This document shows positions 35,846 through 44,530 of a stretch of DNA of 61,190 nt, in pieces (the first letter of the stretch is position 1; the number at the start of each line of letters is the position of its first letter). Both the position numbers and the translations under genes were made by a program. The notes under the pieces are model-generated. The model did no database searches, was not told the DNA's origin, and was given only the letters and a program-made list of their open reading frames with translations. The DNA is from Clostridiales bacterium (lineage in GTDB: Bacteria; Bacillota; Clostridia; Lachnospirales; Lachnospiraceae): positions 1 to 61,190 of the forward strand of contig JALFSR010000043.1 in assembly GCA_022778745.1 (NCBI GenBank), in the 5' to 3' direction.

Positions 35846-35944
35846 TTTGTACAGTTAACACATAACTTTTCTTAATCATTCTGTATCTTTTGTATGTATC
35901 ACGCATGATTCATTTCATTTTTATATATCTTTTGTACAATTAAT
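35846..35944. promoter_or_regulatory. Direct repeats TTTTGTACArTTAA upstream of galT
   Basis: TTTTGTACAGTTAA starts near 35846 and TTTTGTACAATTAA near 35931. They are spaced about 85 bp apart in the galK-galT gap. They could be binding sites for the adjacent ArsR-type regulator; that is inference. Confidence 0.35.
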
Positions 35945-36017
35945 AAGCAGCTTACTTTGCTATTATTGTACCATTGATTATATTTAGATGCAATGAATAG
36001 ATTTTGCACAATTATAC

Positions 36018-37187
36018 CTATTTTGTTACTTTATGTGTCCCATCACCGATTTCTACTACATAGAAGTCTGCTGCATATCCAATTTTATCTTTATAAATTT
36101 TTCCAGTATTTTCGATAAATGCATCAATTTTATCGTTTTCTACAATGCTAACAGTACATCCTCCGAATCCAGCACCCGTCATACGAGAACCAATTACACC
36201 TTCTTGCTCCCATGCAGCCTCTACTAATGTATCTAACTCGATACCTGTTACTTCATAATCATCTCTTAATGAAACATGAGATGCATTCATTAACTTACCA
36301 AACAGAGCGATGTCATTGTTACGAAGTGCTTCTACTGCCTTGATTGTTCTCTGATTTTCATATACAGCATGCTTTGCTCTCTTACGTTGCACTGGATTGG
36401 TAATTACATGCTTTACTTCCTCAAACTGTTCTTCTGTTAATTCTCCAAGTGTTTTAATATCAACTACTGTCTGAAGCTGTGCAAGTGCTGTCTCACATTC
36501 GCTTCTTCTTTCGTTATATTTGGAATCTGCAAGACCTCTCTTTTTATTGCTGCATGCAATTACGATCTTTGCATGATCCAGATGAATTGGTGCATACTCA
36601 TAGCTCAAATCAGCGGTATCTAAGAAAATTGCATGATCTTTCTTGCCCATTGCGATTGCAAACTGATCCATAATACCACAATTCACGCCATTGAACTGAT
36701 TTTCTGCTAACTGACTGATCAGAGAAATCTGAATCATATCAACATCAAATCCAAATGTTTCTTTTAAGATTACACCAGTTGCTACTTCGATAGATGCAGA
36801 TGAAGAAAGACCCGAACCATTTGGAATATTTCCAAAGAACAACATATCCAATCCAGATGTAATATGATATCCTTTCTGCTCAAATGCCCACATAACTCCC
36901 TTTGGATAGTTACACCAGTTATCTTTCTTATTATAAACAAAGTTTGATGCTGGTACCGTGCATACACCGAATTTTTCAAAATTTATGGAATACATTCTCA
37001 TAACACCATCATTATTCTTTCTTGCCACTGCGTAAGTACCGATCGTCAATGCACATGGGAATACATGCCCTCCATTATAATCGGTATGTTCTCCGATTAA
37101 ATTTACACGACCTGGAGAGAAATAAAATTCAGCACCTTCTGTAGTTCCATAAACTTTCGCAAATTTGTCCATTAATTGTTTTTTCAT
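36018..37187 (-). CDS. galK: Galactokinase
   Basis: GalK phosphorylates galactose at C1. The 389-residue GHMP kinase has the galactokinase signature GRVNLIGEHTDYNGG (26-40), the ATP loop PNGSGLSSSASIE, and the C-terminal GSRMTGAGFGGC. It follows the ArsR-type regulator gene by 117 bases and precedes galT, giving a regulator-galK-galT cluster. SD AAAGGAG. Confidence 0.96.
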   Translation of the reverse strand: MKKQLMDKFAKVYGTTEGAEFYFSPGRVNLIGEHTDYNGGHVFPCALTIGTYAVARKNNDGVMRMYSINFEKFGVCTVPASNFVYNKKDNWCNYPKGVMWAFEQKGYHITSGLDMLFFGNIPNGSGLSSSASIEVATGVILKETFGFDVDMIQISLISQLAENQFNGVNCGIMDQFAIAMGKKDHAIFLDTADLSYEYAPIHLDHAKIVIACSNKKRGLADSKYNERRSECETALAQLQTVVDIKTLGELTEEQFEEVKHVITNPVQRKRAKHAVYENQRTIKAVEALRNNDIALFGKLMNASHVSLRDDYEVTGIELDTLVEAAWEQEGVIGSRMTGAGFGGCTVSIVENDKIDAFIENTGKIYKDKIGYAADFYVVEIGDGTHKVTK

Positions 37188-37277
37188 CGTCTTTACTCCT
37201 TTTCTATTTTTATTTTTTTGCTTGCTTAACTACTTTTATTCAATTCAGAAATAACTTCTGTGATTGACAATAACAAA

Positions 37278-37309
37278 AATAACAATTCTTTGTTTTTTTG
37301 ATTGTTATT
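37278..37309 (-). terminator. AT-rich inverted repeat after the ArsR-type gene
   Basis: AATAACAAT (37278-37286) and ATTGTTATT (37301-37309) are perfect complements. On the minus strand the 3' arm is followed by TTTGTTATTG. It begins inside the regulator's last codons. It could be a weak terminator or an operator before galK. Confidence 0.4.
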
Positions 37310-38231
37310 CTTCATAACTAACTTTCATCAAAATATTTTGATGATAATCTCCAAAGCATTCTCCAAATAAATTCATCCCGCCCTTATGGACAGCATTTTC
37401 TGCGATTCCTACTCGCACAGTAATGTATGGATTAGAAAATAAATGATAATTTTTGATTGTTTTATTGCTCTTTTTCGTTCCGTCTAAATAACTTCCATCT
37501 TCTGTCAATTTCCATATCTTTAACAAACCATATTGTGTATTTTTATCTGACCACCAGTCTGGATTCCATTTTCCTCTTCTTCCTCCAAAATCCGACGGGC
37601 ATGTCCATGTGGCAACTTCAATTCCATTGATCCAAACGGTAAGATCCGATGGACAATTCATATTGTATTCATGGTCCTCAGAGCAAAGCTCCATCGAAAG
37701 TTCTAATTCTTTCTCTTTTACGCCTGCAAGAAAATGATTTGGAAAACGGTATTCCAAATATCCTTTGCCAAGCCAAATCAGCTGTGCTTCTACTCGATTC
37801 GGTTCAAAAAAGCAGCGTGGTTCATCTTCTTCTCCGATTTTTGCCTTTTCACTCACAATTCCGCATGTCGGCTCTACTTTATAATCAACAAAATGTCCAA
37901 TCGGCATCGAAATTACTTCTGTTTTCCACTCATATGTCATATTTGTGTTCATACCAATCAGCAGCTGCTCTGCCGCAACACTGCATATTTTCATCGAACC
38001 TCGAACTGCTGGCTGCAGACGAGTGTGAATTAATCCTGCTTCTTCTAATACTTTTATATGAGCAGCAGAAGACGATGGCGGAATGTCAAGCTGTTCTGCA
38101 ATTTCATTAATATTCAATGGTTTTTCTTTCAGAAGTTTTAATATATCAATTCGCACTTCTGAAGATAATGCTCTTCCAATTGATGCCAATAGCTTTCCGT
38201 CATCTAAATTAATCTCTATTGATTGTTTCAT
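37305..38231 (-). CDS. ArsR-type transcriptional regulator with large C-terminal domain
   Basis: A 308-residue protein. The first 80 residues are a winged helix-turn-helix of the ArsR class (RIDILKLLKEKPLNINEIAE, then PPSSSAAHIKVLEEAGLI). There are no paired metal cysteines of the classic ArsR type in that helix. The remaining 220 residues contain a beta-rich region with WINGIEVATWTCPSDFGGRRG and WNPDWWSDKNTQYG, which suggests a sugar- or ligand-binding fold. Its place before galK makes a galactose-responsive regulator likely, by context only. Confidence 0.8.
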   Translation of the reverse strand: MKQSIEINLDDGKLLASIGRALSSEVRIDILKLLKEKPLNINEIAEQLDIPPSSSAAHIKVLEEAGLIHTRLQPAVRGSMKICSVAAEQLLIGMNTNMTYEWKTEVISMPIGHFVDYKVEPTCGIVSEKAKIGEEDEPRCFFEPNRVEAQLIWLGKGYLEYRFPNHFLAGVKEKELELSMELCSEDHEYNMNCPSDLTVWINGIEVATWTCPSDFGGRRGKWNPDWWSDKNTQYGLLKIWKLTEDGSYLDGTKKSNKTIKNYHLFSNPYITVRVGIAENAVHKGGMNLFGECFGDYHQNILMKVSYEE

Positions 38232-38460
38232 AAGTCTCCTTTCTATTTATTCTAATATTTTTGTTTTATTCTTTTTTTCTTGTTATAATTAATCTATCAT
38301 ATTATTTTCTTGTTGTAAAGTAATTTTTTACTCATTACTATACAAATTTTTTTCTTTATTATTGTGAATTTTTTACAATTTTTCTCCTACAACTTGCGGA
38401 AAAGCTTTGTTACTGTTTATAATTTTTCTGCATGTTTGCTTACCTTATATTTAACAAAAA
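38232..38460. other. Gap upstream of the ArsR-type gene
   Basis: AT-rich, no open reading frame. It should hold the promoter of the regulator-gal cluster on the minus strand; a candidate is TTTACA, 17 bases, TAGATT, which is weak. The rest up to 38593 is the mutY terminator. Confidence 0.35.
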
Positions 38461-38532
38461 ATAGAGACTATTATAACAAGATTTTTAGAATAATTACTTA
38501 GTTCTAATTATCATTTTTATAATAGTCTCTAT
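38461..38532 (-). terminator. Terminator of the DUF4430-ECF-MBL-mutY operon
   Basis: A 16-bp perfect stem, ATAGAGACTATTATAA (38461-38476) with TTATAATAGTCTCTAT (38517-38532), and a small TTAGAA/TTCTAA stem in the loop. T-rich sequence follows on both strands, so it may act in both directions. Confidence 0.85.
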
Positions 38533-38593
38533 ATTTTTATTTTGTCATTGTCTGTTTTGATTCCAATCAAGCAGATGGCTGCAGTCTATCTTA

Positions 38594-39796
38594 CTACTTA
38601 CTTGACTCGGTTAAATATTTTTTCCATGCTTTAAATGCATTGGGTAATGCATAGTCTTTTTTTAACTGCTGTTTTGTCACAAAGAAAAATGGTTCCCTAT
38701 GTTCTTTTATCGCATCTGCTTTTATTGTGTCCGGCTGCGTATATTCTATACAAAGTGGATGAATAAGATATGCCTGCATATGCCACTCGATATGGGAAAA
38801 AATATGCTTTCCATCATTTATCCGCTCTGCTTTTACTGAGTAGCCTAGTTTTTGTTCCCACATCTGCTCTGCTTCTTGTATCGAACAATATCCCTCGCAG
38901 TTTGGCAGTTCATATAATCCTGCAAGAAGTCCTGTCGATGGTCGTCTCTGAATGGCTGTCAAATCATCTTCTTGAACAAGAAATACTGTCTTTTGTTCTA
39001 TTTTTCGCTCTGCCTTTTTCTTTTTTACTGGAATTTCTTCTGTCAGATGCTGTATTCTGGCAAGGCAAAGCATCTGCCATGGACATTGCTCACAATGTGG
39101 TTTTCCATTTGGAAGGCAAACAAGCGCGCCTAACTCCATCAATGCCTGTGTGAACATTCTTGGATTTGGATGTGTCTGCTGCATGAGTCCAATCAATGTT
39201 TGTTCCATTTGCTTTTTAACAGATTGTTTTGTAATATCTTCCCGATGCGCTAATAATCGAGAAATGACACGAAGTACATTACCGTCCACTGCTGGTATTT
39301 CCTGCTCATAAGCAATCGATGCGATTGCTCCTGCGGTGTAGCTTCCTATTCCAGGAAGTTCTAACAGCTGTTCATAACGATCTGGCAGCATCCCATTATA
39401 TTGTTCCACACAAATGATCGCCGCTTTTTTTAGATTTCTTGCACGAGAATAATAGCCGAGTCCTTCCCATAGCTTGAGCAACCGTTCTTCTTTCACTTGT
39501 GCTAGTGCATTTACATTGGGAAGTGCCTCAATAAATCGATGAAAATAAGGTCTCACTGCTTCCACTCTCGTCTGCTGCAGCATAATTTCTGAAATCCATA
39601 CCCAATATGGCTCTGGATTCGATCTCCAAGGCATTGTCCGTGCCGTTTTTTCAAACCATTTGAGCAGCGGATCAACTGCTTGATTGAGACGTTCTTCTTC
39701 TGATAATTGTCCTTTGAATCTGTTTTCTTCATCACATTTTGATAAAGTACTATCCTCAAATCCATCATACCAATCTGTTAAACTTAATTGTTCCAC
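38594..39796 (-). CDS. mutY: A/G-specific adenine glycosylase
   Basis: MutY removes adenine opposite 8-oxoguanine. The 400 residues have the helix-hairpin-helix LPGIGSYTAGAI, catalytic Asp in AVDGNVLRV, the 4Fe-4S cysteines (Cys-x6-Cys-x2-Cys-x5-Cys around CLPNGKPHCEQCPWQMLC), and a C-terminal NUDIX-like domain for recognising 8-oxoguanine. The first 40 residues are an acidic extension before PLLKWFEKTARTMPWR. It starts with GTG at 39796, 13 bases inside the upstream gene, with GGAG 9-10 bases before it. Confidence 0.95.
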   Translation of the reverse strand: MEQLSLTDWYDGFEDSTLSKCDEENRFKGQLSEEERLNQAVDPLLKWFEKTARTMPWRSNPEPYWVWISEIMLQQTRVEAVRPYFHRFIEALPNVNALAQVKEERLLKLWEGLGYYSRARNLKKAAIICVEQYNGMLPDRYEQLLELPGIGSYTAGAIASIAYEQEIPAVDGNVLRVISRLLAHREDITKQSVKKQMEQTLIGLMQQTHPNPRMFTQALMELGALVCLPNGKPHCEQCPWQMLCLARIQHLTEEIPVKKKKAERKIEQKTVFLVQEDDLTAIQRRPSTGLLAGLYELPNCEGYCSIQEAEQMWEQKLGYSVKAERINDGKHIFSHIEWHMQAYLIHPLCIEYTQPDTIKADAIKEHREPFFFVTKQQLKKDYALPNAFKAWKKYLTESSK

Positions 39797-40491
39797 TCAA
39801 ATGTCTCTCCTTCTTTTTGAATTTGAGCAATTCGATCTCTATAAGATGCAGAGCAAGGAAGCTGTTTTATTTTCTCAATCACCGAATAATCCCCCCAACA
39901 ATGCATCGGTACAATATGATCAGCAGATATAACTTTCATTAATTCATTCATTCCAATAAAGAAATCATCTTTCTGTCTTGGATCAAGCACAACAAATGCT
40001 ACATTAGCATGTCTGCCTCTTAGTTTTTCGAGTTCTGCCTCATATTGGCGGACAATCATTCGATTCCGCTCATCGTCTTCTTCTCTCCAAAACCAATAAT
40101 GCAAATCTCCTGCATGATAAATTGTTTTTCCTTCACAGCAAATCCAAAATGCGACTCCTTCATCATTTGAGCGAAGCGTTTCTATTGTCATAGATTGTTT
40201 TTCCAATACAATTGTCTCATTTGGCTTTACAAAACGCACTTTATTTTTGCAATGAACAGGAATTTTGTTTTCATTAATATCATCTGAAAGAATATATTGA
40301 ATATTTGGATATTGATCTGCCAATTCCAATATTTTGTTTGAAAAATGATCGCCATGTGCATGACTGGCAAATACAAAAAATGGTTTGTTTGAATCTATTT
40401 TTGGAATATTTCCTTTATAATAATCAAACAACATCGTTACTGAATCCAGTTCTGCTAAAAAGGAACTATGATAAATATACGTAACTTTCAA
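39784..40491 (-). CDS. Metallo-beta-lactamase-fold hydrolase
   Basis: A 235-residue protein starting at TTG (40491) behind AAGGAGGAG. A longer TTG start at 40533 lacks an SD. The metal motif is SHAHGDH near residue 44, with further ligands likely in HAGDLHYW and VPMHCWGD. This resembles UlaG-like and RNase Z-like small metallo-hydrolases that act on phosphodiesters or lactones. The substrate is unknown. Translationally coupled to mutY, which may be incidental. Confidence 0.8.
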   Translation of the reverse strand: MKVTYIYHSSFLAELDSVTMLFDYYKGNIPKIDSNKPFFVFASHAHGDHFSNKILELADQYPNIQYILSDDINENKIPVHCKNKVRFVKPNETIVLEKQSMTIETLRSNDEGVAFWICCEGKTIYHAGDLHYWFWREEDDERNRMIVRQYEAELEKLRGRHANVAFVVLDPRQKDDFFIGMNELMKVISADHIVPMHCWGDYSVIEKIKQLPCSASYRDRIAQIQKEGETFEWNN

Positions 40492-40510
40492 GCGATCTCC
40501 TCCTTTCTCA

Positions 40511-41023
40511 TTAACGCAGTCTGCCTTCTGCAAGCCTCAATATAGAAACGATTGGCATAATCAGCATACCACAAAAAAAATTACTTATACCATGAACAAA
40601 ATCCCACGGAAGTCCCGCAATAATCCAAGCAATCATACCATCGAAACTTAATCCATACAATACTGCCTGTGCAGGAGCATACAACGTTCCAAATAAAAAT
40701 CCATGTAATGCACAGACAATCATATACACAACTGGCTGTAGTTTTTTCGGCGTATTTTTTGGCAGAATCATAACAACGCCCCAAAGAATCGTCCATAAGT
40801 ACAAATATGGAATCCACCATGCTGCAAATCCGCAAAACATACCATTTAATATTACGTATATGTAGATTGGATACAGCGCCTTTTTTCTATATACAATGGT
40901 AAATGCAATCGTAAATACTCCAAGAAGATGGATATTCGGTGCAATCTCCATAATTATCTTAGATGCATACATAACTGCTCCGAGCATTGCAAACACAGCA
41001 GTTTCTCTAATTGAGAGCTTCAC
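40511..41023 (-). CDS. ECF transporter S component
   Basis: A 170-residue integral membrane protein with five or six hydrophobic helices and the typical N-terminal SIRETAVFAMLGAVMYASKI. S components bind a vitamin and share the EcfA/A'/T energising module, which is not encoded here and must be elsewhere. It starts with GTG at the last base of the DUF4430 stop, so the two are coupled. DUF4430 resembles the C-terminal domain of transcobalamin, which suggests cobalamin or a corrinoid as ligand; this is inference from family and context. Confidence 0.85.
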   Translation of the reverse strand: MKLSIRETAVFAMLGAVMYASKIIMEIAPNIHLLGVFTIAFTIVYRKKALYPIYIYVILNGMFCGFAAWWIPYLYLWTILWGVVMILPKNTPKKLQPVVYMIVCALHGFLFGTLYAPAQAVLYGLSFDGMIAWIIAGLPWDFVHGISNFFCGMLIMPIVSILRLAEGRLR

Positions 41024-41571
41024 TATTTTTCTACCTTAAAAGAATAGCTTTCACCATCTGTTACTTTTGTGGAATCAACTCCTGTCTGTGCATATTCTCC
41101 ATTTACATAAAATGCCCAATATACTCCATCTTTATCATAATCAGCTGTAATTCCATTGACTGTTTTTACAAAAAGACCGTATTGTCCTTCTTCTCCTTCG
41201 ATCAGTTCCAGCTCTGTTAAAGCCTCTCCAACCGTTTCCTTATCTGTATGAATCTCAAATGCTGTCTCGTTTCCTTCTTTATCTACTACAGTAAAGTCAA
41301 ATACTGTCTTTCCTTCTCCAAGCACTTTTTTATCTGCCTGATCATTTTCTTTACTTTCTGTGTCAGATACCGCTTCTTTGTCTGTCGTTGATTCTTCTTC
41401 GGATGTTGTTTTCTTCGTTGTTGATTCTTCTCCAACTGTTGTTTTTTCTGCTGCAGGTGAAGTTTCCTTATTTGTACCTTCACCACATCCTGTTGTGAAC
41501 AATGCCATAGCCACAACAAGCACCATACAAAGAATTACTGACAATACTTTCTTTGTGTTCTTCATTTTCAT
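41023..41571 (-). CDS. DUF4430 lipoprotein, putative substrate-binding partner of the ECF S component
   Basis: A 182-residue secreted lipoprotein. The signal peptide ends in the lipobox LFTTGC (Cys at about 29). A Thr/Glu/Lys-rich linker follows (about 30-85), then a DUF4430 domain (about 88-182, with FDFTVVDKEGNETAFEIHTD and VYWAFYVNGEYAQTGVDSTK). DUF4430 resembles a transcobalamin C-terminal domain, so corrinoid capture is a reasonable hypothesis. No cobalamin riboswitch fits in the 60-base gap upstream. Confidence 0.85.
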   Translation of the reverse strand: MKMKNTKKVLSVILCMVLVVAMALFTTGCGEGTNKETSPAAEKTTVGEESTTKKTTSEEESTTDKEAVSDTESKENDQADKKVLGEGKTVFDFTVVDKEGNETAFEIHTDKETVGEALTELELIEGEEGQYGLFVKTVNGITADYDKDGVYWAFYVNGEYAQTGVDSTKVTDGESYSFKVEK

Positions 41572-41636
41572 AATAATACACTCCTTTATCTTTTATTTAT
41601 GCAAAGGTATAAGGCAAACAACCATTTTTACATAAA

Positions 41637-41680
41637 AAATTTGGGCTGCCTAAGAAACCTAAGCAACCCAAATTTTATCA
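41637..41680 (-). terminator. Terminator downstream of the GH28 fragment
   Basis: AAATTTGGGctGCcTaa... (41637-41654) pairs with the run ending AACCCAAATTT (about 41658-41675), with T residues following on the minus strand. It is 27 bases past the fragment's stop and separates it from DUF4430. Confidence 0.8.
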
Positions 41681-41706
41681 TACTCATCTGCAACATACAA
41701 GTTTTT

Positions 41707-42210
41707 TTATTCAAGAACATGATCAACGTTCTCAATATGAATGGCTTCTCCATCTGCACCTTCTATTGTAACGTTTTGTAATACTAATGTATGGATATTG
41801 TTTGCATAAATACCCATCTTGCAAATCTCATCTGCGATTCCATCCATCATCGCAGGCTTTCCGCTCATTGCATTTTCAGCATAGTTGACATATACATTTT
41901 TCATCTCTACCTGTTCAATCTTTTGTTCTGGAAGACCATAGAAAAATGCTGCTACATGACAGTTTTTTGCCTGAATATTATGGAACGTAAGTGATTTTAC
42001 TTCTGGTGTCCGATCATCGACTGGAAGCGGATCTTTACACTGTACATAATCGGTATGTCCATCTTTATCGCAGAAATAGAAACTATTAATTACAAATGGT
42101 GTCATAACATGATCCATATGAATATTCTCAAATAAAATTCCATCAATTATCGCATCTTTTCCTCTTCCTCGGCGTGTCTTAATTCTAAGACCTCGATCGG
42201 TATTTGACAC
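41707..42210 (-). pseudogene. GH28 polygalacturonase-like gene, C-terminal fragment
   Basis: About 165 residues with NTDRGLRIKTRRGRG, the conserved GH28 stretch near the active-site arginine and lysine, followed by beta-helix repeats. The N-terminal two thirds, including the catalytic aspartates, are missing. Homology begins abruptly at 42204, where a perfect hairpin starts. The GTG at 42210 comes from that hairpin and lacks a proper SD, so the fragment is probably not translated. GH28 enzymes hydrolyse pectin. Confidence 0.75.
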
Positions 42211-42239
42211 TCCCCCTGCCTAAAGGCAGGGGGAGTGTC
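42206..42239. repeat. 15-bp perfect palindromic hairpin at the join of two truncated genes
   Basis: GACACTCCCCCTGCC (42206-42220) pairs perfectly with GGCAGGGGGAGTGTC (42225-42239), loop TAAA. The GC content far exceeds the surroundings. Truncated GH28 sequence starts at one edge and truncated serine hydrolase sequence at the other. It resembles subterminal hairpins of IS200/IS605-type elements, so it may be the scar of such an element; that is inference. Confidence 0.7.
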
Positions 42240-42241
42240 AA

Positions 42242-43412
42242 TTTCCAGAATATACACCAAAACAGCCTCATCCGTGGCTTGCACAGATGACAATTCGTGA
42301 CATATTAAACATGCAGACTTGTCATACTTCTACTACATATAAAATTGATCCAACAAAAAAAATGGGTTGAAAGCTTTTTCACAACCACACCAAGTCATCC
42401 ATCGGGAACGATATTTCTTTATGATACATCATCTTCCCATACCTTATGTGTACTTGTAGAAAAACTAACCCATATGCCAATGATAGAATATTTAAAAAAG
42501 AAAGTTCTACTTCCAATTGGATGCTCTAATCAATCTTATTTTATTACTGTTCCTTTTGGTAGTTCACTTGGAGGCAGCGGACTTATGATGTCCTCTCGTG
42601 ATTTGATGCGTCTTGCCATACTGATTTCACAACACGGACATAGTTTTGATGGTGCACAGCTTCTTCCAGAATCGTATTGAAAAGAAGCGACCTCCTGGCA
42701 AACTGACACCCAACTATGCGCTCCTTCTTTGGAAGAATCTCAGGGATATGGCTATCAGTTTTGGATGACACAACATCATGGATTTACTTGTTATGGCATG
42801 GGAGGTCAATATGCGATTTTTCTTCCAGAATCAGATTTAATCGTCATCACCACTGCTGATACACAAGAACAAAAAGGAAGTAATCAATTTTTATTTCAGT
42901 CATTGTACGAGACAATTTTACCAGCACTATCTGATGAACCACTTCCAGAAAATCGCCATGCACAAACGCTTTTGCTTAATCAAACTTCCAACCTTTCCCT
43001 TCCAATCGTCAAGGGCAACGCATCAAGTCCAATCGCCGCTTCTATTTCTGGACGTGTTTTTTCTGTAACAAACGCTGTATTTGATCAATGTCAAATTATA
43101 TTTTGCCTCGATCATACAGGCACTCTTCGTCTTCATATCAGAGAAGACTGGCAGACAATTTCCTTTGGTATCGGAAAGCTCGCTACGACACAGTTTCCGA
43201 TCTATCACCAACACTGTGCCGTAAGCGGTGCCTGGACAAGTGACTCTTCTTTCTATATTAAGTGTCAATTGCTTGATGAATGTATTAGCAGCGTTCATTT
43301 TTACTTTTCATTCTCTGATCAGCAGTTTAGTCTGATGATGAAAAAGACAGTTGAAGACTCATTTGTCGAATTTCAAGGATTTTTTATAGGAATTGATTCC
43401 AGTACTTTTTAA
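42242..43412 (+). pseudogene. Beta-lactamase-fold serine hydrolase, truncated and frameshifted
   Basis: The reading frame begins without a start at FPEYTPKQPHPWLAQMTIRD, typical of class C beta-lactamase-like esterases past the SxxK site, which is missing. It breaks at the A8 run 42355-42362 (one extra A). It then resumes as KKWVESFFTTTPSHP, hits an in-frame TGA after LLPESY (about 42678), and continues in the same frame from KEATSWQTDTQ to 43412 (IGIDSSTF). Three lesions make it a pseudogene. No nearby functional copy is visible. Confidence 0.85.
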
Positions 43413-43427
43413 CCAAAAGAAATCCTT

Positions 43428-44237
43428 TTATAATCCTTTCACCCATTCTCCTGCCATTTGCGGCCAAACTTGACAGCGCGGTTGGAAATCATTTCCATCT
43501 TTCCGCGCTGTCTCTTTATCTCCAAGGGAAATTCCATGCGAACCATGTGGGAAAATATGCATTTCTAACGGAATATTATGTTTTTTTAATTCAACTGCAA
43601 ACAATAAACTATTTTCCACTGGAACAGTTCCATCCTCATAAGTGTGCCATAAAAATACTGGAGGTGTATATTGCGTTATCTGCTTTTCCAATGAAAGCAG
43701 CTCCATTTGTTCTGGATCGAGCGTTTCTCCCGTCAACATCTCAAACGAACCTTTATGTGCAAATTCTCCACTTGTAATAACTGGGTAACTTAAAATTAAT
43801 CCATTCGGACGAATCATATCGGCAGTTGTCTGTAATCTCTCCGTAAGCCACTCCTTATTCCAAAACATTCCAAGCGTTCCCGCTAGATGCCCACCTGCTG
43901 AAAAACCACATACAATAATTTTATTTTCATCTACGTTCCATTGCTGTGCATGTTCCCGAATCATCTTTACTGACTGTGCCAGCTCCAATAATGCCTGCGG
44001 AAATATCGCCGGACTTACATTATAATGGAGTACACATGCATGAAATCCCATGCTCACAAACTTTAATGCAACTGGAACTCCCTCTCTCTCCGACACATGA
44101 TTATATCCACCCCCTGGACATACGACAATCATCGGACGCTTCTCAGTTGGATCTACTGACTGCAAATTTTCCATTAAATAAAGCTGAAGATTTGCTTTAC
44201 TTCCCTTTACATAAATTAGTTTTTGCTCAATTCTCAT
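43428..44237 (-). CDS. Alpha/beta-hydrolase, carbohydrate esterase-like
   Basis: A 269-residue esterase with oxyanion motif PGGGYNHVS, nucleophile motif GFSAGGH (about 149-155), acid in WHTYEDGTVP and His in PHGSHG. The pattern matches acetylxylan esterase-like and BD-FAE-type hydrolases that remove acetyl groups from plant polysaccharides. No secretion signal, so it acts inside the cell on imported oligosaccharides. It converges with the pseudogene and may once have belonged to a polysaccharide-use cluster with the GH28 gene. Confidence 0.85.
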   Translation of the reverse strand: MRIEQKLIYVKGSKANLQLYLMENLQSVDPTEKRPMIVVCPGGGYNHVSEREGVPVALKFVSMGFHACVLHYNVSPAIFPQALLELAQSVKMIREHAQQWNVDENKIIVCGFSAGGHLAGTLGMFWNKEWLTERLQTTADMIRPNGLILSYPVITSGEFAHKGSFEMLTGETLDPEQMELLSLEKQITQYTPPVFLWHTYEDGTVPVENSLLFAVELKKHNIPLEMHIFPHGSHGISLGDKETARKDGNDFQPRCQVWPQMAGEWVKGL

Positions 44238-44530
44238 AATTTTTTCCCTTCTTTTTTATTTTTCAATGTGTCAAATATACGGCAAACTACAGCAACTCAC
44301 TTGACAAGCAAAACCATATATCTTTCTACTTCTGCCTTTTTACCAAATAAGCAAACGTGATTTCATCTCTACTTGACTATGTGCTCATCATATCACAAAT
44401 GCACAACAGCGTCAATTTTCTCCACAAAAGAGGATAGCTTATTTTTTTATTTTCTAGCATATACAAACTTGTCCTTTGATACATTAATAATAACAAATTC
44501 TTTGCAAAACAATTTAATTAGGAGGAATTT
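44238..44530. other. Divergent gap between esterase and deacetylase genes
   Basis: No open reading frame. AT-rich with the AGGAGGAA SD of the deacetylase at its end. The strand switch implies promoters for both genes here; no strong consensus pair was found. Confidence 0.35.

Noticed and set aside
35786-36017. Catabolite response element in the galK-galT gap
   Set aside because: No stretch matches the TGnAAnCGnTnnCA consensus well enough.
41572-41636. Cobalamin riboswitch before DUF4430
   Set aside because: The gap is about 60 bases and lacks a B12-box; a cobalamin aptamer needs about 200 bases.
42660-42700. TGA read as selenocysteine in the serine hydrolase
   Set aside because: No SECIS hairpin follows, and the same gene also has a frameshift and lacks its 5' end, so decay is simpler.
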